A stretch of DNA of 64,000 nt from assembly GCF_013363755.1 (NCBI RefSeq), contig NZ_CP054840.1, positions 1,006,001 through 1,070,000 on the forward strand, in the 5' to 3' direction. This stretch comes from Comamonas antarctica (GTDB taxonomy: Bacteria > Pseudomonadota > Gammaproteobacteria > Burkholderiales > Burkholderiaceae_C). Shown here piece after piece: positions 35,960 to 45,139 of the stretch. The notes beneath the pieces are model-generated. The model ran no database searches, was not told the DNA's origin, and saw only the letters and a list, made by a program, of their open reading frames with translations. The translations under genes and the position numbers were made by a program. Numbering within the stretch: the first letter of the stretch is position 1; the number at the start of each line of letters is the position of its first letter.

Positions 35960-36601
35960 ATGACCGAGATCGATTTCACCCAGATAGACAGCTACGCCCG
36001 CTACAAGCTGATGGCCAGCCTGATCGTGCCGCGGCCGATTGCGCTGATCACCACGCTGGCCGAGGACGGCACCGTGAACGCCGCGCCGTTCAGCATGTTC
36101 AACATGGTCGGCGAGGACCCGCCGATCGTGATGGTGAGCATCAACAAGCTCAGCGACGGCCACCTCAAGGACACCGCCGCGCACATCCTGCGCACGCGCG
36201 AGTTCGTGGTGCACATCGCCGACGAAGCCATTGCCGAGGCCATGCACCGCTGTGGTGACCGGTTGCCGGTGACGCAAAGCGAATTGGTGCACGTGGGCCT
36301 GGACGCCATGCCCTCGCTGCGCGTCAAGCCGCCGCGCATCGCGCAAGCGCCCGTGGCCTTCGAATGCGTGCTGCACGAGGTGATGGAAACCGAAAGCCGC
36401 TATGTGTTCATCGGCCGCGTGGTCTGGCTCGCGGTGCGCGACGGCCTGGTCGACACCGACAAGTGGCGCGTGTCCTTGCAGGATTATTTCCCCGTGGGCC
36501 GCTTTGGCGCGAGCTTCTATGTGACCTGCCGCGACCGTTTTGCGATTGCCGCCGATTCGGCGCAGACCGCGCAGGCCAGCACGGCAATTGATGAGATCTA
36601 G
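35960..36601 (+). CDS. Flavin reductase-like FMN-binding domain protein
   Basis: 213 residues from ATG 35960 (MTEIDFTQIDSYARYKLMAS). Split-barrel FMN-binding fold: LIVPRPIALITTLAEDGTVN, AAPFSMFNMVGEDPPIVMVS, FVVHIADEAIAEAMH and the C-terminal YFPVGRFGASFY. This subgroup (DIM6/NTAB-like) includes reductases that supply reduced flavin to monooxygenases, and uncharacterised members; no partner oxygenase gene is in the window. It is transcribed away from the importer operon and shares its control region. Confidence 0.83.
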   Translation: MTEIDFTQIDSYARYKLMASLIVPRPIALITTLAEDGTVNAAPFSMFNMVGEDPPIVMVSINKLSDGHLKDTAAHILRTREFVVHIADEAIAEAMHRCGDRLPVTQSELVHVGLDAMPSLRVKPPRIAQAPVAFECVLHEVMETESRYVFIGRVVWLAVRDGLVDTDKWRVSLQDYFPVGRFGASFYVTCRDRFAIAADSAQTAQASTAIDEI

Positions 36602-36894
36602 CCACGCCTCCCCGTTCGCCCTGAGCCTGTCGAAGGGTGGACGGCCGGTCTCAGGAAACAAGACTAGGATTTGTCGTAGCGCAGGCCATTCATGGTTCGA
36701 CGCGGCCGGCCAGGCAAGCTCACCACGAACGGGTAACCCTTTCGCGCTGAGCGAGGTAAGCGAGGAGACGCCTCGCAATGCATTCTGAGAAACAACGGAA
36801 CCTAAAAATCCCGTTCGTCCTGAGCTTGTCGAAGGATGGGCGGGCGCACTGTCCGATGACCTCCAAGCGCGCCCCAACCCCGGCGCTGCGCATC
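36602..36894. repeat. Intergenic block with three dispersed-repeat copies
   Basis: No gene is seen between 36602 and 36955. Copies of the dispersed repeat lie at about 36613-36640 (TTCGCCCTGAGCCTGTCGAA), 36694-36732 (GGTTCGAC, then GCGGCCGGCCAGGC, then AAGCTCACCACGAACGG: a copy with a 14-base insertion) and 36811-36840 (CGTTCGTCCTGAGCTTGTCG). Confidence 0.7.
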
Positions 36895-36920
36895 AAAAAA
36901 GCACGCCCGAAAGCGTGCTT
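36895..36920 (-). terminator. Intrinsic terminator of maeB
   Basis: GCACGC-CCGAAA-GCGTGC (36901-36918), followed on the minus strand by a run of T, 36 bases after the maeB stop codon. Confidence 0.8.
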
Positions 36921-36955
36921 CTTCAGCGCAGCCCCTGCCAGCGCAGGGTGCCGGT

Positions 36956-39256
36956 TCAGGCGGCGTGCAGCGTCTGCGCCTGGGCCGCGGCCAGCGCCGT
37001 CATGTTGACGACGCGGCGCACGGTGCTCGAAGGCGTGAGCACATGCGCGGCGGCGGCGCTGCCCAGCAGCATCGGGCCGATGGTGGTGCCGTGCGCGGCC
37101 GTGATCTTGAGCACGTTGAACAGGATGTTCGCGGCGTCGAGGTTGGGGCAGATCAGCACGTTGGCTTCGCCGTCGAGCGAGGTTTCCAGCAGCGCGCGGG
37201 CGCGCACTTCGGGCGACAGCGCGGCGTCGCCGTGCATTTCGCCGTCGCAATCGATGTGCGGCACGTTCTGCGCGAATTGGTCGCGCGCGGCGCGCATCTT
37301 CAGCGCCGAGGGACGTGTCGACGAGCCGTAGTTCGAGTGCGACAGGAACGCCACCTTGGGCGGCAGGCCGAAGCGCTGCACTTCCTCGGCCGCCATCTGC
37401 GCGATGCTGGCCAGCAGTTCGGCGTCGGGGTTGTCGTTGATGTAGGTGTCGGCGATGAACAGCGTGCGGCTTTCGAGCATCAGCGCGTTCACGGTGGCAA
37501 AGCCCGGCGCGCCGTCCTTGAGGCCCAGCACCTTCTCGATATGCTCGAGGTGGCTGTCGAAGCGTCCGACCAGGCCGCACAGCATCGCATCGGCATCGCC
37601 CAGGTGCACCATCAGCGCGGCGATCAGCGTGTTCGAGCGGCGCACGGCGGCCTTGGCGTTCTCGGGCGTGATGCCGTTGCGGCCCATCAGCTTGTGGTAG
37701 GTCTCCCAGTACTGGCGGAAACGCGGATCGTCCTCGGGGTCGCAGACCTCGACATCCTTGCCCGGCTGCAGGCGCAGCCCGGCCTTGGCGATGCGCGTGG
37801 CAATCACGGCGGGGCGGCCGATCAGGATGGGCAGTGCCAGGCCGTCATCGACCGCGACCTGCACGGCGCGCAGCACGCGCTCGTCTTCGCCTTCGGCATA
37901 CGCCACGCGCTGCAGGTTCTGCTTGGCCGCGGCGAACACCGGGCGCATGAACATGCTGGTCGAGTAGACGAAGCGCGACAGGCTCTCGCGGTAGGCGTCG
38001 TAGTCGGCGATCGGGCGCGTGGCCACACCCGAGGCTTCGGCGGCGCGCGCCACGGCGGGCGCGATGCGCAGGATCAGGCGCACGTCGAAGGGCGTGGGAA
38101 TGATGTAGTCGGGGCCGAACGACAGTTCCTTGCCCTGGTAGGCGGCGGCGACCTCATCGCTCATCTCGGCCTTGGCGAGGTTGGCGATCTCGCGCACGCA
38201 GGCCAGCTTCATTTCCTCGGTGATCTTGGTCGCGCCGCAATCGAGCGCGCCGCGGAAGATGTAGGGGAAGCACAGCACGTTGTTCACCTGGTTCGGGTAG
38301 TCCGAACGGCCGGTGGCGATGATGCAGTCGGGGCGGATGGCCTTGGCCAGCTCGGGGCGGATTTCGGGCTCGGGGTTGGCCAGCGCCAGGATGATCGGCT
38401 TGTCGGCCATGGTCTTGACCATCTCGGCCGTGAGCACGCCGGGTGCCGAGCAGCCCAGGAACACGTCGGCGCCGTCGACCGCGTCGGCCAGCGTGCGGCC
38501 TTCGGTCTTTTGCGCGTACTGCGCCTTGGAGGCGTCGAGACCGCCGGGGCGGCCTTCGTAGATCAGGCCCTTGGAGTCGCACATGAACACGTTTTCACGC
38601 TTCACGCCCAGGCCCACCATCACGTTGACGCAGGCAATCGCCGCGGCGCCTGCGCCCGACACGGCGACCTTGACCTTGTCGATGTCCTTGCCCACCAGTT
38701 CCAGGCCGTTGAGCAGCGCGGCGCTGGAGATGATGGCGGTGCCGTGCTGGTCGTCATGGAACACCGGAATGTTCATGCGCTTGGACAGCTCCTGCTCGAT
38801 GTAGAAGCACTCGGGGGCCTTGATGTCCTCGAGGTTGATGCCGCCCAGCGTGGGCTCGAGCGCGGCAATGATCTCGATCAGCTTGTCCGGATCGCGTTCG
38901 GCGAGTTCGATGTCGAACACGTCGACACCCGCAAATTTCTTGAACAGGCAGCCCTTGCCCTCCATGACCGGCTTGCTCGCCAGCGGACCGATGTCGCCCA
39001 GGCCCAGCACGGCCGTGCCGTTGGTGACCACGCCGACCAGGTTGCCGCGCGCGGTGTACTCGGCGGCCAGCGAGGGATCGGCCTCGATATCGAGGCAGGG
39101 ATAGGCCACGCCCGGGGAGTAGGCCAGCGACAGGTCGCGCTGGTTGGACAGCGGCTTGGTCGGGGTCACCGAGATCTTGCCCTTGTTCGGGCTGCGGTGG
39201 TATTCGCGCGCAGCATCGCGCAGGGCTTGCTCGGCGGTGGACAGGTTCTGGGTCAT
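36956..39256 (-). CDS. maeB: NADP-dependent malic enzyme with phosphotransacetylase-like domain (MaeB type)
   Basis: 766 residues from ATG 39256 ([20 protein letters not shown]). Oxidative decarboxylation of malate to pyruvate. The N-terminal malic domain has [28 protein letters not shown]-type sequence ([15 protein letters not shown]), the catalytic lysine region [15 protein letters not shown], and [20 protein letters not shown]; the Rossmann motif is [13 protein letters not shown]. The C-terminal 320 residues are phosphotransacetylase-like ([20 protein letters not shown]), which in this family is thought to regulate rather than catalyse. It could provide NADPH and pyruvate from C4 acids derived from glyoxylate. 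Confidence 0.95.
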   Translation of the reverse strand: MTQNLSTAEQALRDAAREYHRSPNKGKISVTPTKPLSNQRDLSLAYSPGVAYPCLDIEADPSLAAEYTARGNLVGVVTNGTAVLGLGDIGPLASKPVMEGKGCLFKKFAGVDVFDIELAERDPDKLIEIIAALEPTLGGINLEDIKAPECFYIEQELSKRMNIPVFHDDQHGTAIISSAALLNGLELVGKDIDKVKVAVSGAGAAAIACVNVMVGLGVKRENVFMCDSKGLIYEGRPGGLDASKAQYAQKTEGRTLADAVDGADVFLGCSAPGVLTAEMVKTMADKPIILALANPEPEIRPELAKAIRPDCIIATGRSDYPNQVNNVLCFPYIFRGALDCGATKITEEMKLACVREIANLAKAEMSDEVAAAYQGKELSFGPDYIIPTPFDVRLILRIAPAVARAAEASGVATRPIADYDAYRESLSRFVYSTSMFMRPVFAAAKQNLQRVAYAEGEDERVLRAVQVAVDDGLALPILIGRPAVIATRIAKAGLRLQPGKDVEVCDPEDDPRFRQYWETYHKLMGRNGITPENAKAAVRRSNTLIAALMVHLGDADAMLCGLVGRFDSHLEHIEKVLGLKDGAPGFATVNALMLESRTLFIADTYINDNPDAELLASIAQMAAEEVQRFGLPPKVAFLSHSNYGSSTRPSALKMRAARDQFAQNVPHIDCDGEMHGDAALSPEVRARALLETSLDGEANVLICPNLDAANILFNVLKITAAHGTTIGPMLLGSAAAAHVLTPSSTVRRVVNMTALAAAQAQTLHAA

Positions 39257-39386
39257 ACGAAAGAGTCTCGACAACAAATGGCTTTTGTTGCGAGCTTACC
39301 TGATGACGGCGGCGTGACAGGGCTCAAGTGCCATCGCGGGGCACTGGGACAAGCAAATCGATGGCCGCAGCCACGGCCGCGCGCGC

Positions 39387-39418
39387 AAAAAAGCCCGCCG
39401 GGGCTGGCCGGGCGGGCA
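39387..39418 (-). terminator. Intrinsic terminator of the glycine-rich protein gene
   Basis: GCCCGCC and GGCGGGC arms at 39393-39417 and six T on the minus strand, about 50 bases after the gene's stop codon. Confidence 0.7.
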
Positions 39419-39464
39419 AGTGCAGGCCGGGAGCCGGCACGGAGACAGGGTTGTTGCAGGCGGC

Positions 39465-39815
39465 TTATGCCTTTTCGCCCGGTGCGGCGGGGTGCGCAGG
39501 GCCATCGGCATCGGCGGCGCCGCCGGCGGCCGCGCCGCCCAGCGTGCCGGCCACGCTGCCTATCATGCCGCCGACCACGACACCCACGGGCCCGGCCACC
39601 GCGGCGCCGACGGCCGCGCCGGTGGCGGCACCCGCGACCAGGCCGCCGCCCATCAGCACCGACTTGGATTCACGTTCCGCCTCCTGCGGCGTCAGCGCCA
39701 CCTGCGCCGCGGGATTGGGATCCTGGGACGGGACGCCATGGCCGGGAACGGCCTGCTCGGCCAGGTCCGGATCGGCGGGGACGGGGTTTGCTGGGGGAGG
39801 GATCTGTGTGCTCAT
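39465..39815 (-). CDS. Glycine-zipper protein of unknown role
   Basis: 116 residues from ATG 39815 (MSTQIPPPANPVPADPDLAE). The first 60 residues are proline-rich and polar; residues 60-105 form a glycine-zipper membrane segment (GGGLVAGAATGAAVGAAVAG, then VGVVVGGMIGSVAGTLGGAA); the tail is short and polar. No signal peptide. Such segments pack as helical hairpins in membranes and occur in many stress-related small proteins. It follows its own promoter region and has a good terminator. Confidence 0.65.
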   Translation of the reverse strand: MSTQIPPPANPVPADPDLAEQAVPGHGVPSQDPNPAAQVALTPQEAERESKSVLMGGGLVAGAATGAAVGAAVAGPVGVVVGGMIGSVAGTLGGAAAGGAADADGPAHPAAPGEKA

Positions 39816-39999
39816 GCGGCGCTCCTGGCAAATGGAAGGCGCACCGGGCAATGGCGCGCCATGCCTTGTTTGTACCGGGGCGCCGCGAGCGCCCAGGCCG
39901 TCGCACGGGCCGTGCCCATGTCGGCCAATGTCCCGTATTGCAGGGGGGTCTTGATGCGGGTCAAGGGCGCGCCTCCATACGGGGCGGACCCTGGCGTGC

Positions 40000-41268
40000 T
40001 CAGGCGAGCAGGTCGTGCAGGCTGCGCGCAATGACCTTGGTGGCGCGGCGCAGGTCTTCGAGATCGAGGCGCTCGTCGGCGCGCTTGGCATGGGACTCCA
40101 GCACCGTGCGCGGACCCGCGCCATAGATCACGCCCGGGATGCCGTGCGCGACATAGAGGCGCACATCGGTGTAGAGCGGCGTGCCCACGGCGGGCGGCTT
40201 CTTGCCGAATACCGCCTCGCCATGCTGCTGCAGGGCATCGACCAGCGGCTGGTTGCCCGCCAGCGGCGTCATGGCGCGCGCCAGCAGCAGGCGCTTGATG
40301 TCGATGCGCACCGCGGCGTCGCCTTCAAGGCCGTGCAGCTGGTTGAACGCGGCCACGGCACCGGCCATCACGGCGCGGATGCTGGCTTCGACGTCCTGCG
40401 GGTTTTCCTCGGGAATCATGCGCCGGTCGAGTTTCAGCACGACCTTGCCCGGCACCACATTGGTATTGGTGCCGCCCTCGATGCGTCCGATGTTGAGATA
40501 CGGATGGGAGATGCCGGGCACGGCCGAGGTGATCTGGCGGTACCTGGCGTTCTCGGCATACAGCGCGTTCATCAGCGCGGTGGCGGCCTGCAGGGCGTCG
40601 ACGCCGGTATGCGGCACGGCCGCATGCGCCATCTTGCCGTGCACCGTGACTTCCATCTGCAGGCAGCCGTTGTGCGCGGTGACCACTTCGTAGCTGAAAC
40701 CCGCGGCAATCATCAGGTCGGGCTTGGTCAGCTTCTGGTCCAGCAGCCAGCCCGGGCCGAGTTCGCCGCCGAACTCCTCGTCATAGGTGAAGTGCAGCTC
40801 GATTGCGCCCTGCGCCGGGCGTGCCACGGCTTCGAGCGCGCGCACGGCAAAGGTGAAGCTCGCGAAATCGCTCTTGCTCACGGCCGCGGCGCGGCCGTAG
40901 AGCTTGCCGTCCTCGATCTGCGCGCCATATGGGTCGCGGCTCCAGCCTTCGCCGGGCGGCACCACGTCGCCATGGGCATTGAGCGCAATGGTGCGGCCCG
41001 TTCCTGGCTTTCCATAAGGCCGGCGCACGATGAGGTTGGTGATCGACTGCATGCCATAAGCCTCGACCTCGGCCGCGGGCACGGCATGCTTCTCGGCCTG
41101 CATGCCGAAGTCTTGCAGCAGCGCGGCGGTGCGCTCGGCATGCGGCGCATTGTTGCCCGGCGGGGTGTCGGTGGGAATTTGCACCAGGGCCTGCAGGAAG
41201 CGCACTTCCTCGTCGAAATGCTGGTCGATCCAGGCATCGAGTGCGCTGTAGGTCGTGGCTTGGCTCAT
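40000..41268 (-). CDS. M20-family metallohydrolase (ArgE/DapE type)
   Basis: 422 residues from ATG 41268, overlapping the stop of the uraD-allC gene by four bases. Zinc-ligand motifs are ALNAHGDVVPPGEGW (His, Asp), FTYDEEFGGELGPG (Glu), and the C-terminal SHAKRADERL (His). The dimerisation domain holds GCLQMEVTVHGKMAHAAVPH and GGTNTNVVPGKVVLK. M20 enzymes deacylate or hydrolyse amides of amino acids. As the last gene of the GntR-puuE-uraD/allC operon it may act on a ureido acid, possibly ureidoglycolate or N-carbamoyl compounds, a step otherwise unassigned here; that is inference. Confidence 0.85.
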   Translation of the reverse strand: MSQATTYSALDAWIDQHFDEEVRFLQALVQIPTDTPPGNNAPHAERTAALLQDFGMQAEKHAVPAAEVEAYGMQSITNLIVRRPYGKPGTGRTIALNAHGDVVPPGEGWSRDPYGAQIEDGKLYGRAAAVSKSDFASFTFAVRALEAVARPAQGAIELHFTYDEEFGGELGPGWLLDQKLTKPDLMIAAGFSYEVVTAHNGCLQMEVTVHGKMAHAAVPHTGVDALQAATALMNALYAENARYRQITSAVPGISHPYLNIGRIEGGTNTNVVPGKVVLKLDRRMIPEENPQDVEASIRAVMAGAVAAFNQLHGLEGDAAVRIDIKRLLLARAMTPLAGNQPLVDALQQHGEAVFGKKPPAVGTPLYTDVRLYVAHGIPGVIYGAGPRTVLESHAKRADERLDLEDLRRATKVIARSLHDLLA

Positions 41269-43040
41269 GGGGCTTGCTCGCTCAATTGGTTCAGGACATG
41301 GGTGAAGGCATCGACTGCGAGCTGCATGTCGTCGGCGGTGGTGCTTTCCAGCGGGTTGTGGCTGATGCCGGCATTGAGGCCGCGCACGAACAGCATGGCC
41401 TGGGGCATGATGGCATGCAGCTTTCGGGCATCGTGGCCGGCGCCGCTGGGCAGGCGCAGCACCGGCAGGCCCAGCGCCTCGACGGCGCGCTCCCAGCGTT
41501 GCTGCCAGGCCGGATGGCTGGGCGCGGCGGACCCGCTCATCGCGCGTTCCCAGCTGCAGTGCACGCCGCGGCGCGCGGTGATGGCTTCGAGTTCGGCCAG
41601 CACGTCGGCCACCAGCGCATCGCGCTGCGCATCGGTGGGCGCGCGCATGTCGAGGCTGAACAGGCAGCGCCCGGGCACGACGTTGATCGAGCCGTTGGGC
41701 ACTTCCCACTGGCCGATGGTGGCCACCGAATCGCCGTCGCGCGCGGCGCGCTGCTCGGCGTACAGCGCGAGTTCGGCAACGGCCATGGCGGCATCGCGGC
41801 GCCGGTTCATGGGCGTGGTGCCCGCATGGCTGGCCATGCCGGTCATCTCGCAGAAGTAGCGCTCGCCGGCGTTGATCGAAGTCACCACGCCCAGCGGCAG
41901 GTCCAGCTCGTTGAGTACCGGGCCCTGCTCGATATGCACTTCGACAAAGCCCAGGTAGCGCGACGGATCGCGCTCTATGGCGGGAATGTCGTCCGGGTTC
42001 AGGCCCGCATGCAGCATGGCGGCGCGCATGGTGATGCCATCGGCGTCCTGCTGCTCGAGCCATTCGGGTTCGAAGTCCCCGATCAGCGCGCCCGAGCCCA
42101 GGAAGGTGGCCTTGTAGCGCTGGCCTTCCTCTTCGGCAAAGGCCACCACTTCAATGCCGAACGGCAGGCGCCGGCCCGCGCGATGCAGCTCGCGAACGCT
42201 GGCCATGGGCACGAAGATGCCCAGGCGGCCGTCGTACTTGCCGCCATTGCGCACGGTATCGTAGTGGCTGCCGGTCAGCAGGTAGCGGCCGTCCGGCGCG
42301 GCCGGGTGGTAGCGGCCGACGACATTGCCCACGGCATCGATGAAGACCTCGTCGAAACCGCAGTCGCGCATCCAGGCGCTGATGCGCTGGGCGCAGGCGC
42401 GGTGCGCATCGGTGAGGTAGGTGACGGTGAGCTGGCCCTTTTCGGCAAAGCCCGGGTCGGAGTATTCGGCCAGCGCCTCTTGCCAGTCCCAGACATCGTT
42501 GCCCAGCACGGGTTCGATGCCGAACTTGTCGTTCAGACGGATCTCGGCAATGCGGTGGATGTTGCGCAGCGCCTCGGCGCGTTCGAAGTCGGGGTGGTGC
42601 TGCAGGCGCCGCGCAAACGTGTCGATGATTTCCTGCTTGCTCAGGCCCAGCCCGCGCGGGCCGCGCACCGCCAGGATGAACGGGAAGCCGAAGCGCGCGT
42701 TGTAGTCGGCGTTGAGCTGCTGGATGCGCGCGAATTCCTCGGGCGTGCATTGCGTGAGCCCGGCGCGGTTTTGCTCATTGGTCGACTCGGCCGTGAGGCT
42801 GCGCGCGACCATGGCCTTGCCGGCCAGCTCCGGGTGGGCGCGGATCAGGTCGAGCTGCGCCTGCGCGGGCGCCGCGGCCAGCACCGCGATCAGCGCCTGG
42901 CGCAGGTGGGCCAGCGAGCGGAACGGCCGCTGCGCCAGCGCGGCGGCGGCGATCCAGGGCGAGTGTTCGTAGAGCCCGTCGAGCAGGGCCAGCGCCTCGA
43001 CCGGGTCGGCGCGATTGAGTTGTTCCAGCGTCAGGGGCAT
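41265..43040 (-). CDS. UraD-AllC fusion: OHCU decarboxylase + allantoate amidohydrolase
   Basis: 591 residues from ATG 43040 (MPLTLEQLNRADPVEALALL). Residues 1-170 are OHCU decarboxylase, which makes S-allantoin: catalytic histidine in LIRAHPELAGK, then SLTAESTNEQNRAGL and FGFPFILAVRG. Residues about 180-591 are an M20 allantoate amidohydrolase: TGSHYDTVRNGGKYDGRLGI (zinc His/Asp), FAEEEGQRYK (zinc Glu), VEVHIEQGPVLN, PNGSINVVPGRCLFSLDMR and the C-terminal SHNPLES histidine. The fused domains are separate pathway steps with PuuE acting between them, and puuE is the gene six bases upstream. Confidence 0.93.
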   Translation of the reverse strand: MPLTLEQLNRADPVEALALLDGLYEHSPWIAAAALAQRPFRSLAHLRQALIAVLAAAPAQAQLDLIRAHPELAGKAMVARSLTAESTNEQNRAGLTQCTPEEFARIQQLNADYNARFGFPFILAVRGPRGLGLSKQEIIDTFARRLQHHPDFERAEALRNIHRIAEIRLNDKFGIEPVLGNDVWDWQEALAEYSDPGFAEKGQLTVTYLTDAHRACAQRISAWMRDCGFDEVFIDAVGNVVGRYHPAAPDGRYLLTGSHYDTVRNGGKYDGRLGIFVPMASVRELHRAGRRLPFGIEVVAFAEEEGQRYKATFLGSGALIGDFEPEWLEQQDADGITMRAAMLHAGLNPDDIPAIERDPSRYLGFVEVHIEQGPVLNELDLPLGVVTSINAGERYFCEMTGMASHAGTTPMNRRRDAAMAVAELALYAEQRAARDGDSVATIGQWEVPNGSINVVPGRCLFSLDMRAPTDAQRDALVADVLAELEAITARRGVHCSWERAMSGSAAPSHPAWQQRWERAVEALGLPVLRLPSGAGHDARKLHAIMPQAMLFVRGLNAGISHNPLESTTADDMQLAVDAFTHVLNQLSEQAP

Positions 43041-43045
43041 GTGGT

Positions 43046-44002
43046 TCAGTCTTGGCAGGGGTGGGTCAGCGCCCAATGGCGCGCGATATCGATGCGGCGG
43101 CAGATCCAGACATGGCGGTGCTGCTGGATATGGTCGAGAAAACGCTGCAGCGCGGCGATGCGCCCGGGCTTGCCCAGCAGCCGGCAATGCATGCCGATGC
43201 TCATCATCTTGGGCGCGTTGTCGCCCGCGGGATCGCCTTCGGCGTAGAGCACGTCGAACGTGTCCTTGAGGTATTGAAAGAACGGGTCGGCATGCGAGAA
43301 GCCCTGGGGCAGCGCGAAGCGCATGTCGTTGCAGTCGAGCGTGTACGGCACGATCAGCTGCTGCGTGCGGCTGCCGTCGCTCCGGGCGACCTTCATCCAG
43401 AACGGCAGGTCGTCGCCGTAATAGTCGCTGTCGTAGGCAAAGCCGCCGAAATCGGCGACCAGGCGGTGGGTGTTGGGGCTGTCGCGGCCGGTGTACCAGC
43501 CCAGGCCGTGCTCGGCGCGGCTGCCGAACAGCTGCGCGAAGATGTCCATGGCCTGGCGCATGTGCTCGCGCTCGACTTCCTCGGGCACGCCCTGGTAGTG
43601 GATCCACTTGAGACCGTGGCAGGCGATTTCATGGCCCAGGTCGACAAACGCCTGGGTGACGTCGGGATGGCGCTGCAGCGCGCTGGCCACGCCGAACACC
43701 GTGAGCGGCAGGCCGCGTTTCTCGAACTCACGCAGCAGCCGCCAGACGCCCGCGCGCGAACCGTATTCGTAGATGCCTTCCATGCTCATGTGGCGCTCGG
43801 GATAGGCCGCCGGGTTGAACATCTCCGACAGGAACTGCTCGCTGGCGGGGTCGCCATGCAGCACGCTGTTCTCGCCGCCTTCCTCGTAGTTGAGCACGAA
43901 CTGCACTGCGATGCGCGCTTTTTTCGGCCATTGGGCGTGGGGCGGGTTGCGGCCGTAGCCGGCCAGGTCGCGGGGGTAGGAAGCGGTGGCGTCGTAGAGC
44001 AT
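43046..44002 (-). CDS. puuE: Allantoinase PuuE
   Basis: 318 residues of the polysaccharide-deacetylase-like (metal-free type) allantoinase family, hydrolysing allantoin to allantoate. Typical sequence: YPRDLAGYGRNPPHAQWP, LNYEEGGENSVLHGD, MSMEGIYEYGSRAGVWRLL, EIACHGLKWIHYQ and LDCNDMRFALPQGFSHAD. It starts 11 bases after the GntR gene and ends five bases before the uraD-allC fusion. Confidence 0.96.
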   Translation of the reverse strand: MLYDATASYPRDLAGYGRNPPHAQWPKKARIAVQFVLNYEEGGENSVLHGDPASEQFLSEMFNPAAYPERHMSMEGIYEYGSRAGVWRLLREFEKRGLPLTVFGVASALQRHPDVTQAFVDLGHEIACHGLKWIHYQGVPEEVEREHMRQAMDIFAQLFGSRAEHGLGWYTGRDSPNTHRLVADFGGFAYDSDYYGDDLPFWMKVARSDGSRTQQLIVPYTLDCNDMRFALPQGFSHADPFFQYLKDTFDVLYAEGDPAGDNAPKMMSIGMHCRLLGKPGRIAALQRFLDHIQQHRHVWICRRIDIARHWALTHPCQD

Positions 44003-44013
44003 GCGTGAAGGGT

Positions 44014-44685
44014 TCAGAGGGGAGAAAGGGCCTGGGACAGCTCGTTGACGGGCAATTCGCGCTCGAAGCTCAGGCCAGACTCGACATGCAATAAGTGTTC
44101 CTGCATCAGGCGCACGGCAAGCTCGGCGTCCTTGGCCGCGAGGGCCTCGACGATCTGCGCATGCTCCTCGTGCGAGTGCTCGGCGGCAAGCTGCGACTGG
44201 TACATCAGCATGATCAGCGCGCAGCGCGAGGTCAGGTCGCCCAGCAGCTGCGCCAGCACCTCGTTGCCCATCAGTTCGGCCATGCGCACATGGAAGTCGC
44301 CCAGCAGCTCGGTGCGCTGGCCGACATCGCGCTGGTCGAGCGCGGCCTGCTCCGCGGCCACATGGGTGCGCAGGGCGTCGATCTTGGCGGGCGTGACCTC
44401 GCCGATGAAGGCACGCACCATTTCGGTCTCGAGCATGCGGCGCACGGCAAACACCTCGCGCGCCTCCTGCACCGAGGGTGTGGAGACATAGGCGCCACGC
44501 GCGGGCTCGAGCGTGACCAGGCGGTTTTGCGTCAACTGGAACAGCGCCTGGCGCACCAGCGTGCGCGAGACGCCGAAATGGTCGGCCAGCTTCTGCTCGC
44601 CGAGCTTGGTGCCGGGGCGCAGCCGGTGCTCCACGATGGCGCGGGTCAGCGCGTCGGCAATGGTGCGGGTGGTCGTGGATTCCAT
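44014..44685 (-). CDS. GntR-family (FCD) regulator of purine catabolism
   Basis: 223 residues from ATG 44685 (MESTTTRTIADALTRAIVEH). The winged helix-turn-helix covers residues 8-75 (RLRPGTKLGEQKLADHFGVS, RTLVRQALFQL); the C-terminal FCD ligand domain has the metal/ligand residues in GDFHVRMAELMG, EEHAQIVEALAAKDAE and HLLHVE. First gene of the operon GntR-puuE-uraD/allC-M20 and divergent from uraH. The 91-base gap between them holds a perfect palindrome suited to this family, so it probably represses both directions until an intermediate such as urate or allantoin accumulates. Confidence 0.9.
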   Translation of the reverse strand: MESTTTRTIADALTRAIVEHRLRPGTKLGEQKLADHFGVSRTLVRQALFQLTQNRLVTLEPARGAYVSTPSVQEAREVFAVRRMLETEMVRAFIGEVTPAKIDALRTHVAAEQAALDQRDVGQRTELLGDFHVRMAELMGNEVLAQLLGDLTSRCALIMLMYQSQLAAEHSHEEHAQIVEALAAKDAELAVRLMQEHLLHVESGLSFERELPVNELSQALSPL

Positions 44686-44710
44686 GGTCGGATCGTGGCG
44701 AATGAACACT

Positions 44711-44728
44711 AAAATTGTATACAATTTT
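44711..44728. promoter_or_regulatory. GntR operator between uraH and the GntR-puuE operon
   Basis: AAAATTGTATACAATTTT, a perfect 18-base palindrome. TTGTATACAA is the form expected for FCD-type GntR regulators. The core TTGTATACA recurs upstream of puuD at 51653-51661. Confidence 0.75.
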
Positions 44729-44776
44729 GCGTCACAGGCTGCCAGCCGGCAAGCCCTTCGCACCAGGAGATTTCCC

Positions 44777-45127
44777 ATGGGCCTGAGCACCCACGTTCTC
44801 GACACCATGCACGGCTGCCCCGCCGCAGGCATGGCCGTTGCCTTTTTCCGCACCGAGGGCGACCAGGCCACGCTGGTGCGCCAGCTGGTGCTCAACGCCG
44901 ACGGCCGCACCGATGGGCCGCTGCTCGACAACGCCAGCCTGCAGCCCGGCACCTACCGCCTGAGCTTCGACGTGGGCGCGTATTTCAAGGCCCGCGGCGT
45001 GGCGCTGCCCGAGCCGAATTTCCTCGACCGCGTGAGCCTGGACTTCGGGGTCGCGCATGCCGAACAGCATTACCACGTGCCGCTGCTGGTCAGCCCGTGG
45101 AGCTATTCGACCTACAGGGGTTCTTGA
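44777..45127 (+). CDS. uraH: 5-hydroxyisourate hydrolase UraH
   Basis: 116 residues of the transthyretin-related family. Converts 5-hydroxyisourate, the product of urate oxidase, to OHCU. N-terminal signature LSTHVLDTMHGCPAAGM carries the first active-site histidine, and the C-terminal tetrapeptide YRGS ends the protein as in true HIU hydrolases; HYHVPLLVSPWSYSTY is the second conserved block. CAGGAGA lies seven bases before the ATG. The gene is divergent from the GntR operon. Confidence 0.96.
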   Translation: MGLSTHVLDTMHGCPAAGMAVAFFRTEGDQATLVRQLVLNADGRTDGPLLDNASLQPGTYRLSFDVGAYFKARGVALPEPNFLDRVSLDFGVAHAEQHYHVPLLVSPWSYSTYRGS

Positions 45128-45139
45128 ACCAGGGCCGGG

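Noticed and set aside
36965..40126. Long plus-strand open frame opposite maeB
   Set aside because: Composition (Gly/Gln/His/Arg-rich) and absence of any motif mark it as an antisense artefact; maeB on the minus strand is unambiguous.
44777..45127. UraH considered as periplasmic transthyretin-like protein
   Set aside because: No signal peptide is present; the HVLD start and YRGS end fit the cytoplasmic hydrolase.
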